A DNA stretch of 64,000 nucleotides from Bacteroidota bacterium (GTDB taxonomy: Bacteria; Bacteroidota; Bacteroidia; Flavobacteriales; Flavobacteriaceae), in assembly GCA_024279425.1 (NCBI GenBank), contig JAJRRO010000018.1:1-64000 (forward strand), in the 5' to 3' direction. The notes below the pieces were generated by a model. The model was not told where the DNA came from. It made no database searches and saw only the letters and a list, made by a program, of their open reading frames with translations. A program made the translations under genes and the position numbers. Position 1 is the stretch's first letter. Each line of letters opens with the position of its first letter. Below are positions 1 through 8,884 of the stretch, piece by piece.

Positions 1-655
1 AGGGGATACCGGAGCAACAGGACCGCAGGGTCCCATTGGACTGACAGGAACCGCAGGCTCTGATGGAGCGGACGGAGCAACAGGACCGCAGGGTCCCATT
101 GGACTGACAGGAACCGCAGGTGCCGATGGCGCAGACGGAGCGACAGGACCAGCAGGAGCTGACGGAGCTACAGGACCACAGGGCCCTATTGGATTGACTG
201 GACCCTCAGGTGCCGATGGTGTAGATGGAACCAATGGACCAAACTTAGCAACGGACAATCTTATCCAAGATGCAGAAACCAGGACCTACAATTTAAATAA
301 CCAGAATCTAGGCTTCACTAATGGTAAAATCGGTGTTGGCACTACTACCCCGACCTCAACGCTGCAAATCGTAGGATCTTTTTCCTCACCCATAAGAAGT
401 ACTTCAGGGAACACCACTTTAGATAAAAACGATTTTACTTTGATTATGTCAGCAGGAGGGCTAACAATTACCTTGCCTGCTGCAAGCACATGTACCGGAA
501 GAATCTACGTTTTGAAAAACACAAGTTCTTCAAGTAATTTCACCAACACAAACTATATTAAACAAAATGGTGATACGGCAACTAAATTGAAAAAGGAGAA
601 AATTGTTTGGTTACAAAGTGATGGCACAAACTGGCAACTAATTAATAAAACATAA
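1..655 (+). CDS. Collagen-like repeat surface protein, C-terminal part (5' end outside window)
   Basis: The reading frame is open from base 2 and ends at the stop at 653-655, so the start lies upstream of the window. The first ~75 codons are Gly-X-Y triplets ([23 protein letters not shown]) like bacterial collagen-like stalks. The last ~130 residues are non-collagenous and contain [16 protein letters not shown], a motif common in Bacteroidota adhesin or tail-fibre-like proteins, followed by a Ser/Thr-rich beta-type region ending in [15 protein letters not shown]. The likely role is a surface or secreted trimeric stalk protein; this is inferred from the repeats only. No sorting domain is visible at the C-terminus. 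The TTG at 194 is internal and not a credible start. Confidence 0.75.
   Translation, partial: GDTGATGPQGPIGLTGTAGSDGADGATGPQGPIGLTGTAGADGADGATGPAGADGATGPQGPIGLTGPSGADGVDGTNGPNLATDNLIQDAETRTYNLNNQNLGFTNGKIGVGTTTPTSTLQIVGSFSSPIRSTSGNTTLDKNDFTLIMSAGGLTITLPAASTCTGRIYVLKNTSSSSNFTNTNYIKQNGDTATKLKKEKIVWLQSDGTNWQLINKT
11..136 (+). repeat. 63-bp tandem repeat within collagen-like gene
   Basis: Two nearly identical 63-base units start at bases 11 and 74, each encoding 21 residues of Gly-X-Y triplets. The next triplets (about 137-230) are diverged copies of the same pattern. The array probably continues upstream of the window. Confidence 0.8.
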
Positions 656-770
656 GTCATGTCCTCTTTAAAAAATTCAATAATTCCATCACATATCCCA
701 TGGAACATCCTAAGTGAACGCTTTTTAAATGAAGATTGGAGCTCACAAATCAGCAAATCATATTGAAAAC

Positions 771-1943
771 ATGAGCGGTTTAAAATATAAAATATGTTTA
801 ACCACCTTACTGGTTTCGATGGCATGTATTGCCCAGGAGGCAGTCCACAACTATGGCACTATTCAAATACATAATGATGCTATGGTTGGTTTTCATATGG
901 ATTTAATCAATAATGGTAGTTTTGACCAAAACTTAGGATTGGTCGGGTTTTATGGAGAAAATACGTCGATCAAAGTTTCCGGAGCCTTCAGTCCAATATT
1001 TTATGATACCGAAATAGTAGTGGATAAAGGTCTATTTCTTGATACATCGATAGGAGTCCTAAATAATGGTAATTTAATCTCAGGACATGTAGTTACACCA
1101 AGAAATCATACTTCTGTTTTCCCAAATTTTATGAACGATGCTTTTTACATTGGTGAAAACGATGTTTCCATGGTAGACGGTTATGCGGCTATGACCAATA
1201 AGGATATCTTCACTTTCCCTGTAGGCGATGATGAAAGGTTAAGACCTTTGAGTATTAGTTCAACGGAAATGAACTCCTTCGTAAAATGTGCGTATTTCTA
1301 TGAGAATCCGAATACAACATCAATCAATGGAAAAAACTATCAAACGAACAAAAAAGCTTCGAAATATCTTTCCGTGAGTAAAAAAGAGTTTTGGCACTTG
1401 GAAGGTGACTTACCCTCCACTGTCACCCTTACCTGGGATGAATGGAGTAATATTGGCGTTTTGGCAGAATATGTAAGTGACATGAAAGTTGTTGGGTGGC
1501 ACAAAAAGCAAAAAGAGTGGGTCAATCTGGGAAATACAAATGTCGAAGGCGCAATGATTTACGGATCGGTAACTTCGGAAGTGTTTATTCCCGATGAATA
1601 TGAAATTATTACACTCGGGGGTAATGATGACAAAATGGAGAACTTCACCACCATCGAATTGGACAATTATTTTCTTACCCCAAATGGCGACGGTCAAAAT
1701 GATTTTCTAGAACTTGAAGGTCTCGAAAAATCTCCAAATAATTCCATTCAAATTTTTAACCGTTATGGCGTAATGGTATATTCAAAGAATAACTATCAAA
1801 ATGATTTCAATGGAGTATCGAACAGGAATTCGGTTATCAGTAAGGGTTCGGGATTGGATTCAGGCATCTATTTTTATTTAATTACTTTCAATGACCTGAG
1901 ACAAAAACATCAAGGTTATATGTATATTTCTTTGAATGAGTAG
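771..1943 (+). CDS. Secreted protein with type IX secretion gliding-motility-associated C-terminal domain (CHU_C)
   Basis: The ATG at 771 gives MSGLKYKICLTTLLVSMACIAQ, a clean signal peptide with cleavage near Ala-Gln. An in-frame ATG at 729 would add 14 unrelated residues, so 771 is preferred. The middle of the protein is beta-rich and unrecognised. The last ~85 residues (NYFLTPNGDGQNDFLELEGL ... IQIFNRYGVMVYSK ... GSGLDSGIYFYLITF ... GYMYISLNE) match the type B C-terminal sorting domain used by the Bacteroidota type IX secretion system. The protein is therefore probably exported across the outer membrane, attached or released. What it does outside the cell cannot be told from sequence. It follows the collagen-like gene by 115 bases and may be expressed with it. 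Confidence 0.85.
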   Translation: MSGLKYKICLTTLLVSMACIAQEAVHNYGTIQIHNDAMVGFHMDLINNGSFDQNLGLVGFYGENTSIKVSGAFSPIFYDTEIVVDKGLFLDTSIGVLNNGNLISGHVVTPRNHTSVFPNFMNDAFYIGENDVSMVDGYAAMTNKDIFTFPVGDDERLRPLSISSTEMNSFVKCAYFYENPNTTSINGKNYQTNKKASKYLSVSKKEFWHLEGDLPSTVTLTWDEWSNIGVLAEYVSDMKVVGWHKKQKEWVNLGNTNVEGAMIYGSVTSEVFIPDEYEIITLGGNDDKMENFTTIELDNYFLTPNGDGQNDFLELEGLEKSPNNSIQIFNRYGVMVYSKNNYQNDFNGVSNRNSVISKGSGLDSGIYFYLITFNDLRQKHQGYMYISLNE

Positions 1944-2104
1944 AATAAATACTTCATATCTTTGATGAAGGGTTACAATTTCAAGAAGTCATCCGAAATT
2001 TGCTATGGCCTGCTATCTTTTGAATCAATCTCAATTAAAATCTGAAAAGAGCAATTTTGGCAACATTTTTGAAATTTCACAATAGAAAATAAAAATTCAA
2101 TACT

Positions 2105-2845
2105 ATGAAACGAAGGTCTTTTATAAAGAAAAGTAGTGTTTCAGGAATGGCATTGACCATGATACCTGCCTTGGCATTTCCCAAAGAAAAAGATATTGAG
2201 TATTCGGTGATGGAACTCATGGGCAAAGAAGATATAGAACTTTATGGTGAGGGCATTAATTTAAGATTGGAAGCCCATGATGCCTTTCTAAAAATGAAAA
2301 AAGCAGCCTATAGTGATGGTATCGATTTAAAGGTCATTTCGAGTTATCGAAGTTTTGAAAGACAGGAAATAATATGGGAAAGAAAATATATGCGATACAC
2401 TGAAGATGAGGGCATGCCACCTTTAAAAGCCATAGATAAAATTATTGAATATTCAACGGTTCCAGGTACGAGTAGACATCATTGGGGTTCCGATATTGAT
2501 ATCGTCGACGGCTACAGAAAGGTTGAAGGTGATGTATTGGTTCCAGAAAAATTTGGAAGTGGCGGACCCTATGCCGATTTTAAAAAGTGGATGGATGAAA
2601 ACTCCAAGGAATTTGGGTTCTTTTTAGTCTATACGGATGAGCCTAAAAGAAGAGGGTTTAAATACGAACCTTGGCACTACAGCTATGCCCCTATTTCAAT
2701 ACCAATGTTAACCGCTTTTAGGCGAATTAATATTCTACAATTACTTCGACAAGAAGAATTTTATGGAAGTGAGCACTTCACTACGGGGTTTATCAAGAAC
2801 TATGTGCGAAACAATGTTCTGGACATTAATACAGTGCTTTTATAA
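2105..2845 (+). CDS. M15 family D-Ala-D-Ala carboxypeptidase (VanY/DdcY-like)
   Basis: 246 residues. The N-terminus MKRRSFIKKSSVSGMALTMIPALAFP is an export signal with a twin-Arg-like start. The body carries the M15B zinc-peptidase landmarks: SSYRSFERQ, then SRHHWGSDIDIVD (equivalent to SxHxxGxAxD, with the first zinc His and Asp) and EPWHYSY (catalytic Glu plus the last zinc His). The expected role is trimming D-Ala from peptidoglycan stem peptides in the periplasm. The length fits the family. The gene stands alone, with 161 bases upstream and 40 bases before the next gene. Confidence 0.85.
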   Translation: MKRRSFIKKSSVSGMALTMIPALAFPKEKDIEYSVMELMGKEDIELYGEGINLRLEAHDAFLKMKKAAYSDGIDLKVISSYRSFERQEIIWERKYMRYTEDEGMPPLKAIDKIIEYSTVPGTSRHHWGSDIDIVDGYRKVEGDVLVPEKFGSGGPYADFKKWMDENSKEFGFFLVYTDEPKRRGFKYEPWHYSYAPISIPMLTAFRRINILQLLRQEEFYGSEHFTTGFIKNYVRNNVLDINTVLL

Positions 2846-2885
2846 GCCTTTTTGTAACTTGAACCAACACTGATAATCATTAACC

Positions 2886-3653
2886 ATGACAAGAGGAAGT
2901 TGGAAAATCAGAATATTCATAGGCATTGCAATTGTGGCTTTTGCCTTTATACAACGCTGTAACAACAAAGAGGAAAATCCATATACAGGAAGAGTTCAGA
3001 ATATCAATATGACCTCAGAGCAAGAAATTGCCATAGGCTTGCAAAGTGCCCCAGAAATGGCGCAATTGCATGGAGGCCTCTATCCAGATGAACACCTACA
3101 ATCTTTTGTTGATGTAGTTGGAAATACATTGGTTGAAAACAGTTTAGCTAGAGAGACTCCCTATACATACGATTTTCATTTATTGGCCGATGACCGTACC
3201 ATAAATGCCTTTGCCTTACCGGGTGGGCAAATTTTTATTACCTATGCCCTATTTTCAAAACTAAACGAAGCCCAGTTGGCCGGAGTTTTGGGTCATGAAA
3301 TTGGCCATGTAATTGGTAGGCATTCAGCCGAACGTATCGCTGATAGCAATTTTTGGCAAACGGTTGCCATGGGTGCGACCGTAGGAGCAGATGCTGGCGG
3401 AATCGTTGGAAGTATTGGCCAAAACACCCTTTTAAAAAATGGGCGCGGCGACGAATTGGAAAGTGATGAACTTGGCGTATTATTTATGATTCAATCTGGA
3501 TACGAACCAACAGAAATGATCAAGGTCATGCAAATATTGAAAGCCGCAGCAGGGCCAAATCGTGTGCCGGAATTTCAAAGATCACATCCAGATCCTGAAA
3601 ACAGGATAGAGAAAATCAAGGAAGCCATACTGAAATACAGGGGCAAGCAATAA
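2886..3653 (+). CDS. M48 family metallopeptidase (periplasmic, membrane-anchored)
   Basis: 255 residues. A hydrophobic N-terminus (residues 8-22) is followed by Cys at about 26 in IQRC, a poor lipobox, so the protein may be a lipoprotein or simply N-terminally anchored. The zinc motif HEIGH lies in LGHEIGHVIGRHSAERIA, with the third-ligand region ESDELGVLFM downstream. NAFALPGGQIFI is typical of the family that includes BepA/YfgC and LoiP. The C-terminal RSHPDPENRIEKI is also family-typical. The likely role is quality control of outer membrane or periplasmic proteins. It lies 40 bases after the M15 peptidase gene on the same strand. Confidence 0.88.
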   Translation: MTRGSWKIRIFIGIAIVAFAFIQRCNNKEENPYTGRVQNINMTSEQEIAIGLQSAPEMAQLHGGLYPDEHLQSFVDVVGNTLVENSLARETPYTYDFHLLADDRTINAFALPGGQIFITYALFSKLNEAQLAGVLGHEIGHVIGRHSAERIADSNFWQTVAMGATVGADAGGIVGSIGQNTLLKNGRGDELESDELGVLFMIQSGYEPTEMIKVMQILKAAAGPNRVPEFQRSHPDPENRIEKIKEAILKYRGKQ

Positions 3654-3778
3654 TTACATTTAATGTAATTATTGTGATTTCCATTTTAATTCACTACATT
3701 TGGTGTTCCACCAAGTCTTTTAATCGCCTCAGATTTAACCCTTATAGCTTTGATTTACAGTTATTTAAACAAAACTAT

Positions 3779-3946
3779 ATGGGAACGCTATTACATTTTA
3801 AAGACATTTACAACGCTGCATTCGAGAATTGCAAACCAAGTTTTGTAGTATTACTCCTAAAGGCGTATTCTATTTTCTGCGTTTTAATGCTCGCTATGGC
3901 GGTTTATGCATTTATGTATAGAGCGTTTACAGGTTTCGAATTTTAG
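3779..3946 (+). CDS. Small single-pass membrane protein (DUF6747-like)
   Basis: The ATG at 3779 gives a 55-residue protein: a short amphipathic N-terminus (MGTLLHFKDIYNAAFENCKP), one long hydrophobic helix (about residues 20-45) and the ending YRAFTGFEF. The frame continues upstream to a TTG at 3674, but those residues look non-coding. I recall a family of small flavobacterial proteins (DUF6747) with the same N-terminal LHFK and C-terminal GFEF pattern; that assignment is from memory. No function is known to me. It is followed by a bidirectional terminator. Confidence 0.65.
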   Translation: MGTLLHFKDIYNAAFENCKPSFVVLLLKAYSIFCVLMLAMAVYAFMYRAFTGFEF

Positions 3947-3995
3947 ATTTTACGTATTCACTCTTTTGCTTGAACACTATTTGAAGTGGATAAAT

Positions 3996-4030
3996 AAAAA
4001 AACCGTCTCAAGTTTGAGACGGTTTTTTTT
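3996..4030. terminator. Bidirectional rho-independent terminator
   Basis: An 8-bp GC-rich stem, CCGTCTCA / TGAGACGG, with a 4-base loop is flanked by an A-run on the left and a T-run on the right. It can therefore stop transcription from both the small membrane protein gene and the convergent ankyrin gene. Confidence 0.9.
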
Positions 4031-4049
4031 GATTGATGAGAATATACGT

Positions 4050-4442
4050 TTAACTTCTCATTTCGGCATTTATAACAGCTAAGGCGTCGGCAGCATTGGC
4101 AGACTCCGCATACTTGGCAATGGAGTATCCCCTTTCACTTTTAATTCTTAAATCTGCCCCATGTTTAATAAGCAATTTCAAAATTTCCGCCTTGTTGTAG
4201 CGTGCAGCAAATATGGCCGGGGTCATACCTAACGATTTTTGGTTCACGTCCTCACCTAACTCAATTAACTTTTTCACAGTTGTAATATCCCCTTGGATTA
4301 TTGCTTTGCAAAAAGAATTGATTTCCGCCATTTCCACATAAGCAGAATTTTCAAGTAAATTAACTTCATTGTTGCTTTCGGCTGAAACGCCAGTAACCCC
4401 CAACATAACGGTGGCCATTACAAATAACATTGTTTTTCTCAT
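4050..4442 (-). CDS. Exported ankyrin-repeat protein
   Basis: 130 residues. The signal peptide MRKTMLFVMATVMLGVTGVSA is followed by a short linker and about three ankyrin units: INSFCKAIIQGDITTVKKLIELGEDVN, GMTPAIFAARYNKAEILKLLIKHGADL and GYSIAKYAESANAADALAVI. Ankyrin repeats bind other proteins; the partner is not evident. The gene is single, convergent with its left neighbour and divergent from gpmI. Confidence 0.82.
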   Translation of the reverse strand: MRKTMLFVMATVMLGVTGVSAESNNEVNLLENSAYVEMAEINSFCKAIIQGDITTVKKLIELGEDVNQKSLGMTPAIFAARYNKAEILKLLIKHGADLRIKSERGYSIAKYAESANAADALAVINAEMRS

Positions 4443-4639
4443 GATGATTGAATTTAGATTGATGAATAATTTTTGATTCTATAAATATAGACTACGTATA
4501 TGTGAAAATGTTTCAATTTTAACAGTTAAATAACTAAATTTTAACAACTTCACATGTGATTTTAGCAATAAGCAGCTCGAACAATTTAAGATTCATTAAA
4601 AAGCATTATCAATAAATAGTTATACTAACTAGATCGCAG

Positions 4640-4647
4640 TATTTTTG
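4640..4647 (+). promoter_or_regulatory. TAnnTTTG -7 element for gpmI
   Basis: TATTTTTG fits the Bacteroidota -7 consensus TAnnTTTG and lies 21 bases before the gpmI ATG, implying a short leader. No clear TTG -33 element is seen at the usual spacing. Confidence 0.6.
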
Positions 4648-4668
4648 CGTCCAAGTAACAATATAACC

Positions 4669-6186
4669 ATGAATAAGAAAGTAATTTTAATGATTTTAGA
4701 TGGTTGGGGCAAATCTCCAGACCCAAAGATTTCGGCCATCGATAATGCAAATACTCCTTTTGTGGATTCGCTATATACAAAATACCCAAATGCAAATTTA
4801 CTTACCGATGGTATGAACGTAGGATTACCTGAAGGACAGATGGGAAACAGTGAAGTTGGCCATATGAATTTAGGTGCCGGCAGAATTGTGTATCAAGATT
4901 TGGCCAAAATAAACCTCGCTGTAAAGGAAAATACTTTAAAAGACGAACAAGTCCTAATAGACACTTTTGAGTATGCCAAAAAGCACAACAAGGATGTCCA
5001 TTTCTTGGGATTGGTCAGTAATGGAGGTGTTCACAGCCATACCTCTCATCTTAAGGGTTTGATAGATGCGGGTGAAAATTACGGACTTAAAAACATGTTT
5101 GTCCATGCCTTTACGGATGGTCGCGATGTAGACCCAAAAAGCGGAAAGGGATTTTTGGAAGACCTTACACAATTCTGTTCCAACAAAAATGCAAAATTGG
5201 CCACGATTGTTGGTAGGTATTATGCAATGGACAGGGACAAACGTTGGGAACGGGTAAAAAAGGCCTATGATGTATTGGTAAATAATGTGGGCGAAAAAAT
5301 CCAAGATATTTCCATGGCCATGCAGCGCAGTTATGACAATAATGTAACAGATGAGTTCATTGATCCAATGGTCATGACCAATGCAAATGGCGAGCCATTG
5401 ACTCAAATAAAAGAAGATGATGTGGTCATCTTTTTTAATTTCAGAACGGACAGGGGAAGGGAATTGACACATGTACTCAGTCAAGAATATATGCATGAAT
5501 TGAACATGTATCCATTGAATCTGTACTATGTTACCCTGACCAATTATGATGATTCATTCAAAAACATCCAAGTTGTGTATAACAAAGAAAACATCAAGGA
5601 TACATTGGGCGAAGTTCTATCCAGAAATAACAAAAAACAAATTCGTATCGCGGAGACCGAGAAATATCCACATGTTACCTTCTTTTTCAATGGAGGGCGA
5701 GAGGTTCCTTTCGAAGGGGAAGAGCGAATATTGTGCCCTTCACCAAAGGTAGCCACCTATGATTTAAAGCCAGAAATGAGTGCTTATGAGATTAGGGATG
5801 CGATTATTCCGGAATTAGAAAAAGGCGACGCCGATTTTGTCTGCCTAAACTTTGCCAATCCAGATATGGTTGGTCATACTGGCGATATGAAGGCCGCAAT
5901 AAAAGCTTGCGAAACTGTAGACAGTTGTGCAAAATCAGTTATTACGACGGGCTTGGAAAACGGTTATTCAACCATAGTCATTGCAGATCACGGAAATTGT
6001 GATACAATGATAAATCCAGATGGATCTCCGAATACTGCCCACACTACTAATCCAGTTCCATTAATTTTAGTTGACAAGGAAATTAAAGAAATAAGAGATG
6101 GTGTTTTGGGTGACATTGCCCCAACTATTCTGAAACTAATCGGTGTAGCCCAGCCAGAATTGATGACACAAAAATCTTTGGTATAG
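4669..6186 (+). CDS. gpmI: 2,3-bisphosphoglycerate-independent phosphoglycerate mutase
   Basis: Interconverts 3- and 2-phosphoglycerate in glycolysis and gluconeogenesis in the cytoplasm. The ATG at 4669 (MNKKVILMILDGWG) gives 505 residues, normal for the family. A TTG at 4645 overlaps the predicted promoter and is rejected. Visible motifs are LDGWG (first metal Asp), GNSEVGHMNLGAGRIVYQDL (catalytic Ser), FTDGRDVDPKSG and GRYYAMDRDKRWER (substrate binding), FANPDMVGHTGD and IADHGNCD (metal ligands), and TAHTTNPVPLI. The gene is complete with no unusual residues. The map gene follows 32 bases after its stop. Confidence 0.97.
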   Translation: MNKKVILMILDGWGKSPDPKISAIDNANTPFVDSLYTKYPNANLLTDGMNVGLPEGQMGNSEVGHMNLGAGRIVYQDLAKINLAVKENTLKDEQVLIDTFEYAKKHNKDVHFLGLVSNGGVHSHTSHLKGLIDAGENYGLKNMFVHAFTDGRDVDPKSGKGFLEDLTQFCSNKNAKLATIVGRYYAMDRDKRWERVKKAYDVLVNNVGEKIQDISMAMQRSYDNNVTDEFIDPMVMTNANGEPLTQIKEDDVVIFFNFRTDRGRELTHVLSQEYMHELNMYPLNLYYVTLTNYDDSFKNIQVVYNKENIKDTLGEVLSRNNKKQIRIAETEKYPHVTFFFNGGREVPFEGEERILCPSPKVATYDLKPEMSAYEIRDAIIPELEKGDADFVCLNFANPDMVGHTGDMKAAIKACETVDSCAKSVITTGLENGYSTIVIADHGNCDTMINPDGSPNTAHTTNPVPLILVDKEIKEIRDGVLGDIAPTILKLIGVAQPELMTQKSLV

Positions 6187-6204
6187 GATATTTCTAGATT
6201 ATTT

Positions 6205-6212
6205 TACCTTTG
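6205..6212 (+). promoter_or_regulatory. TAnnTTTG -7 element for map
   Basis: TACCTTTG ends 6 bases before the ATG at 6219, so a transcript starting about 7 bases downstream would be leaderless or nearly so. Confidence 0.6.
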
Positions 6213-6218
6213 CGGGCT

Positions 6219-7037
6219 ATGATAAAGATTAAAACTCCTGAAGAAATTGAACTAATGCGCGAAAGCGCTTTGGTAGTTTCAAAAACATTAGGGATGCTGG
6301 CCTCAGAAATCAAACCTGGGGTGAATGCGTTGTATCTGGATACGTTAGCGCAGGAATTTATTAGGGAACAAGGGGCTGAACCTGGGTTTCTTGGAATGTA
6401 CGATTTTCCTAATACTTTGAACATGAGCCCCAATGCTCAAGTAGTTCATGGTATACCCACGAAAGATCCATTAAAGGATGGAGATATTATTTCCGTGGAT
6501 TGTGGAGCCCTTAAAAATGGATTTTATGGTGACCATGCCTATACCTTTGAAGTTGGTGAGGTCGCTCCGGAAATCAAAAAATTATTGCGGATCACTAAAG
6601 AATCGCTCTACTTGGGCATTCGTGAATTTAAGACAAATAATCGCGTTGGCGACGTTGCCTATGCTATCCAAAATTACTGCGAAAGTCATGGTTATGGGGT
6701 TGTTCGCGAATTGGTGGGTCATGGTTTAGGCACAAAATTGCATGAAGGCCCTGAAATGCCCAATTATGGAAAAAGAGGGAGAGGTAAAAAATTCGCTGAA
6801 GGTCTGGTAGTTGCCATTGAACCCATGATCAATAAGGGAACCAAAAGAATTAAGCAACTTAAAGATGGCTGGACCATCTTGACGGCTGACGGTCAACCAA
6901 GTGCTCATTTTGAACATAATGTTGCCATTGTAAATGGTAAACCAGAGTTGCTCTCCACTTTTCAGTACATTTATGAGGCCCTAGGTATAAAAAGTAATGA
7001 AGAGGATGAATTTCGGCAGGAAAAAATTAAACTGTAG
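6219..7037 (+). CDS. map: Methionine aminopeptidase, type I
   Basis: Removes the N-terminal Met from nascent proteins. The ATG at 6219 gives MIKIKTPEEIELMRESALVVSKTL; a TTG at 6210 lies inside the predicted -7 element and is rejected. All five metal ligands are recognisable: SVDCG (Asp), GDHAYTF (Asp), LVGHGLGTKLHEGP (His), VAIEPM (Glu) and FEHNVAIV (Glu). The 272-residue length is slightly above the ~250 of E. coli Map, owing to a charged C-terminal tail (NEEDEFRQEKIKL). Confidence 0.96.
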   Translation: MIKIKTPEEIELMRESALVVSKTLGMLASEIKPGVNALYLDTLAQEFIREQGAEPGFLGMYDFPNTLNMSPNAQVVHGIPTKDPLKDGDIISVDCGALKNGFYGDHAYTFEVGEVAPEIKKLLRITKESLYLGIREFKTNNRVGDVAYAIQNYCESHGYGVVRELVGHGLGTKLHEGPEMPNYGKRGRGKKFAEGLVVAIEPMINKGTKRIKQLKDGWTILTADGQPSAHFEHNVAIVNGKPELLSTFQYIYEALGIKSNEEDEFRQEKIKL

Positions 7038-7083
7038 AATTGTCATTCCCATTTAAGCAGAAACCTAAAACTTGCACCTATGT

Positions 7084-7103
7084 ATTCCTACCTTAATAGG
7101 AAT
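7084..7103. repeat. Short inverted repeat before methyltransferase gene
   Basis: ATTCCTA (7084-7090) and TAGGAAT (7097-7103) form a 7-bp stem with a 6-base loop, 8 bases before the ATG at 7112. There is no T-run, so it is not a normal terminator. It could be an operator or mRNA hairpin, or chance. Confidence 0.35.
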
Positions 7104-7111
7104 GCATCATC

Positions 7112-7876
7112 ATGAAAAGGCTTTTTAAATATATATTAAATATAGTACCAAGACCTTTGCTTATACAACTAAGCTACGGGATAAGTCCTATAATGGCTTT
7201 TTGGTTCAAGGGAAATACCTATACGGATCCAATAGATGGTGAAAAATTTAGAAGCTTTTTACCCTATGGTTACGAAAACCCAAGAGATAATGTTCTATCA
7301 CCTTCTACCTTATCATTGGAACGCCATAGATTATTGTGGCTGTTTCTTAAAAGTAATACCCATTTTTTCAAGACAAATATAAAAGTATTGCATTTTGCTC
7401 CGGAACAGGCATTTTATAAAAGGTTTAGGAATCTCCAAAACCTGGATTATACCACCACGGATTTGAATTCCCCACTTGCTGATGTACGGGCAGACATTTG
7501 CAATTTACCATTTAAGGACAATTCCTTTGATGTAATTCTTTGCAACCATGTGTTAGAGCATATACCAGACGACAAAAAAGCCATGCAAGAATTATATCGT
7601 ATTCTTAAGCCGAATGGCTGGGGGGTTTTTCAAATCCCACAGGATTTGAATAGAGAGCATACTTTTGAAGATAATACCATTACGGATACAAAGGAACGGG
7701 CCAAAATCTTTGGCCAATATGATCATGTTCGTATTTATGGACGTGATTATTTCGACAAACTAAGAAATATAGGCTTCGAAGTCGATGAAGTAGACTTTAC
7801 AGCCAGCCTGTCATTGAAGGAAATTGATAAGTACCGCCTCGCCAAAGGAGAAATTATTCCCTTTGTCAAGAAATGA
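7112..7876 (+). CDS. Class I SAM-dependent methyltransferase
   Basis: 254 residues. The SAM-binding core is VLHFAPEQAF (motif I region, diverged from GxGxG), TTDLNSPLADVRADICNLPFKDNSFDVILCNHVLEHIPDD (motifs II-III) and ALQELYRILKPNGWGVFQIP-like motif IV (MQELYRILKPNGWGVFQIP). This places it with Methyltransf_11-type enzymes. The N-terminus contains PRPLLIQLSYGISPIMAFWFKG, possibly membrane-associating. The substrate is unknown. Its stop is immediately next to the stop of convergent apbE, with no terminator between. Confidence 0.82.
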   Translation: MKRLFKYILNIVPRPLLIQLSYGISPIMAFWFKGNTYTDPIDGEKFRSFLPYGYENPRDNVLSPSTLSLERHRLLWLFLKSNTHFFKTNIKVLHFAPEQAFYKRFRNLQNLDYTTTDLNSPLADVRADICNLPFKDNSFDVILCNHVLEHIPDDKKAMQELYRILKPNGWGVFQIPQDLNREHTFEDNTITDTKERAKIFGQYDHVRIYGRDYFDKLRNIGFEVDEVDFTASLSLKEIDKYRLAKGEIIPFVKK

Positions 7877-8884
7877 TCATTCCAAGATTATTTTTTTAAA
7901 ACCTTCAGTAATGAACTCCCTTGCTTCCCCATTTTCATCCAAATAAATAATGTAGGCTTCGAGTTCTTTTTGTTGGGACAAAAGTTCTTTGGTCAAGTTC
8001 AGATTCATGGCCATAAATGCCGTCGCGTAGGCATCGGCTTTAGCGCAGGAATTAGCCAATACAGTTGCTCCTAGCGTATTTCCGTTTTTGGTATACCCTG
8101 TTATAGGGTCAATGGTATGAACGTATTTTTTCCCAGTAAGGGAGTCTATTCGAAACTTTCGATAGTTGCCCGAAGAGGCCAGCGCCTGATCCTTCAATTC
8201 TATTAATATCTTTAATCGCCTACCTTGTTCTATTTGGGGGTCGTCGATTCCCACAACCCATGGTTTCTTTTTTATTTGGTTAATACCCTTGGAAACCAGC
8301 TCGCCCCCTACTTCGAGTAGGTAATCGTCGATTCCTTTTTCATCCATCATTTTAGCTAGGCGATCTACGGCATACCCTTTCGCAATAGCATTAAAATCAA
8401 AATAAATATTGGGATTTACTTTTACGACCTGCTGTTTTTCGTTGATCTTGACTTTGCTAAAACCTACTAGATTCAAAAGGCTGTCGACCTTCGTACTATC
8501 CATCACAATCTTTTTTCCTGGGCCAAACCCCCAAGCATTTACTAAACTCCCTACGGTTGGATCAAAATAGCCCTTGGTGTCTGTATAAACTTCCCTTGAA
8601 AGTTTAAAAACCTCTTGAAACATATGATCCACCTTAATTTGGGAATCGCCCTGATTGATTCTAGAAATGTCAGAAGTTGGGATATAGGTAGATAAGGATT
8701 GGTTTAGGACTCTAAAAACAGAATCTATTTCATGCTGAAAGTCCAGTTCCTGGTCAGCTAGATAAATAATACTATAGGAGGTACCCAAGGCTCCACCTGC
8801 ATTAGAATTCTTAATGTACTGATCTGGGGTCAATTTACAAGAGGCCAGAAACACTACTACAAGCATGAATGCTATTTTATTCAT
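7877..8884 (-). CDS. apbE: FAD:protein FMN transferase, lipoprotein
   Basis: Attaches FMN covalently to Thr residues, including those of NqrB and NqrC. The start at 8884 gives MNKIAFMLVVVFLASCKLT, a lipoprotein signal with lipobox LASC. A start at 8905 would put seven polar residues before it. ApbE landmarks are LGTSYSIIYL, FDFNAIAKGYAVDRLAKMM, YLLEVGGELVSKG, WVVGIDDP, LASSGNYR, HTIDPITGYTKN and SCAKADAYATAFMAM. The start overlaps the preceding gene by 8 bases, and the gene closes the nqr operon, the context expected for the maturation enzyme of this complex. About 335 residues, family-normal. Confidence 0.95.
   Translation of the reverse strand: MNKIAFMLVVVFLASCKLTPDQYIKNSNAGGALGTSYSIIYLADQELDFQHEIDSVFRVLNQSLSTYIPTSDISRINQGDSQIKVDHMFQEVFKLSREVYTDTKGYFDPTVGSLVNAWGFGPGKKIVMDSTKVDSLLNLVGFSKVKINEKQQVVKVNPNIYFDFNAIAKGYAVDRLAKMMDEKGIDDYLLEVGGELVSKGINQIKKKPWVVGIDDPQIEQGRRLKILIELKDQALASSGNYRKFRIDSLTGKKYVHTIDPITGYTKNGNTLGATVLANSCAKADAYATAFMAMNLNLTKELLSQQKELEAYIIYLDENGEAREFITEGFKKIILE

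Noticed and set aside
1-240. Short-period repeats resembling a CRISPR array
   Set aside because: The period is 63 bases in one open reading frame coding Gly-X-Y triplets, with no distinct spacers.
4954-5496. 180-codon open frame on the minus strand
   Set aside because: It lies wholly inside gpmI, whose protein is complete and conserved; the antisense product has no recognisable pattern.
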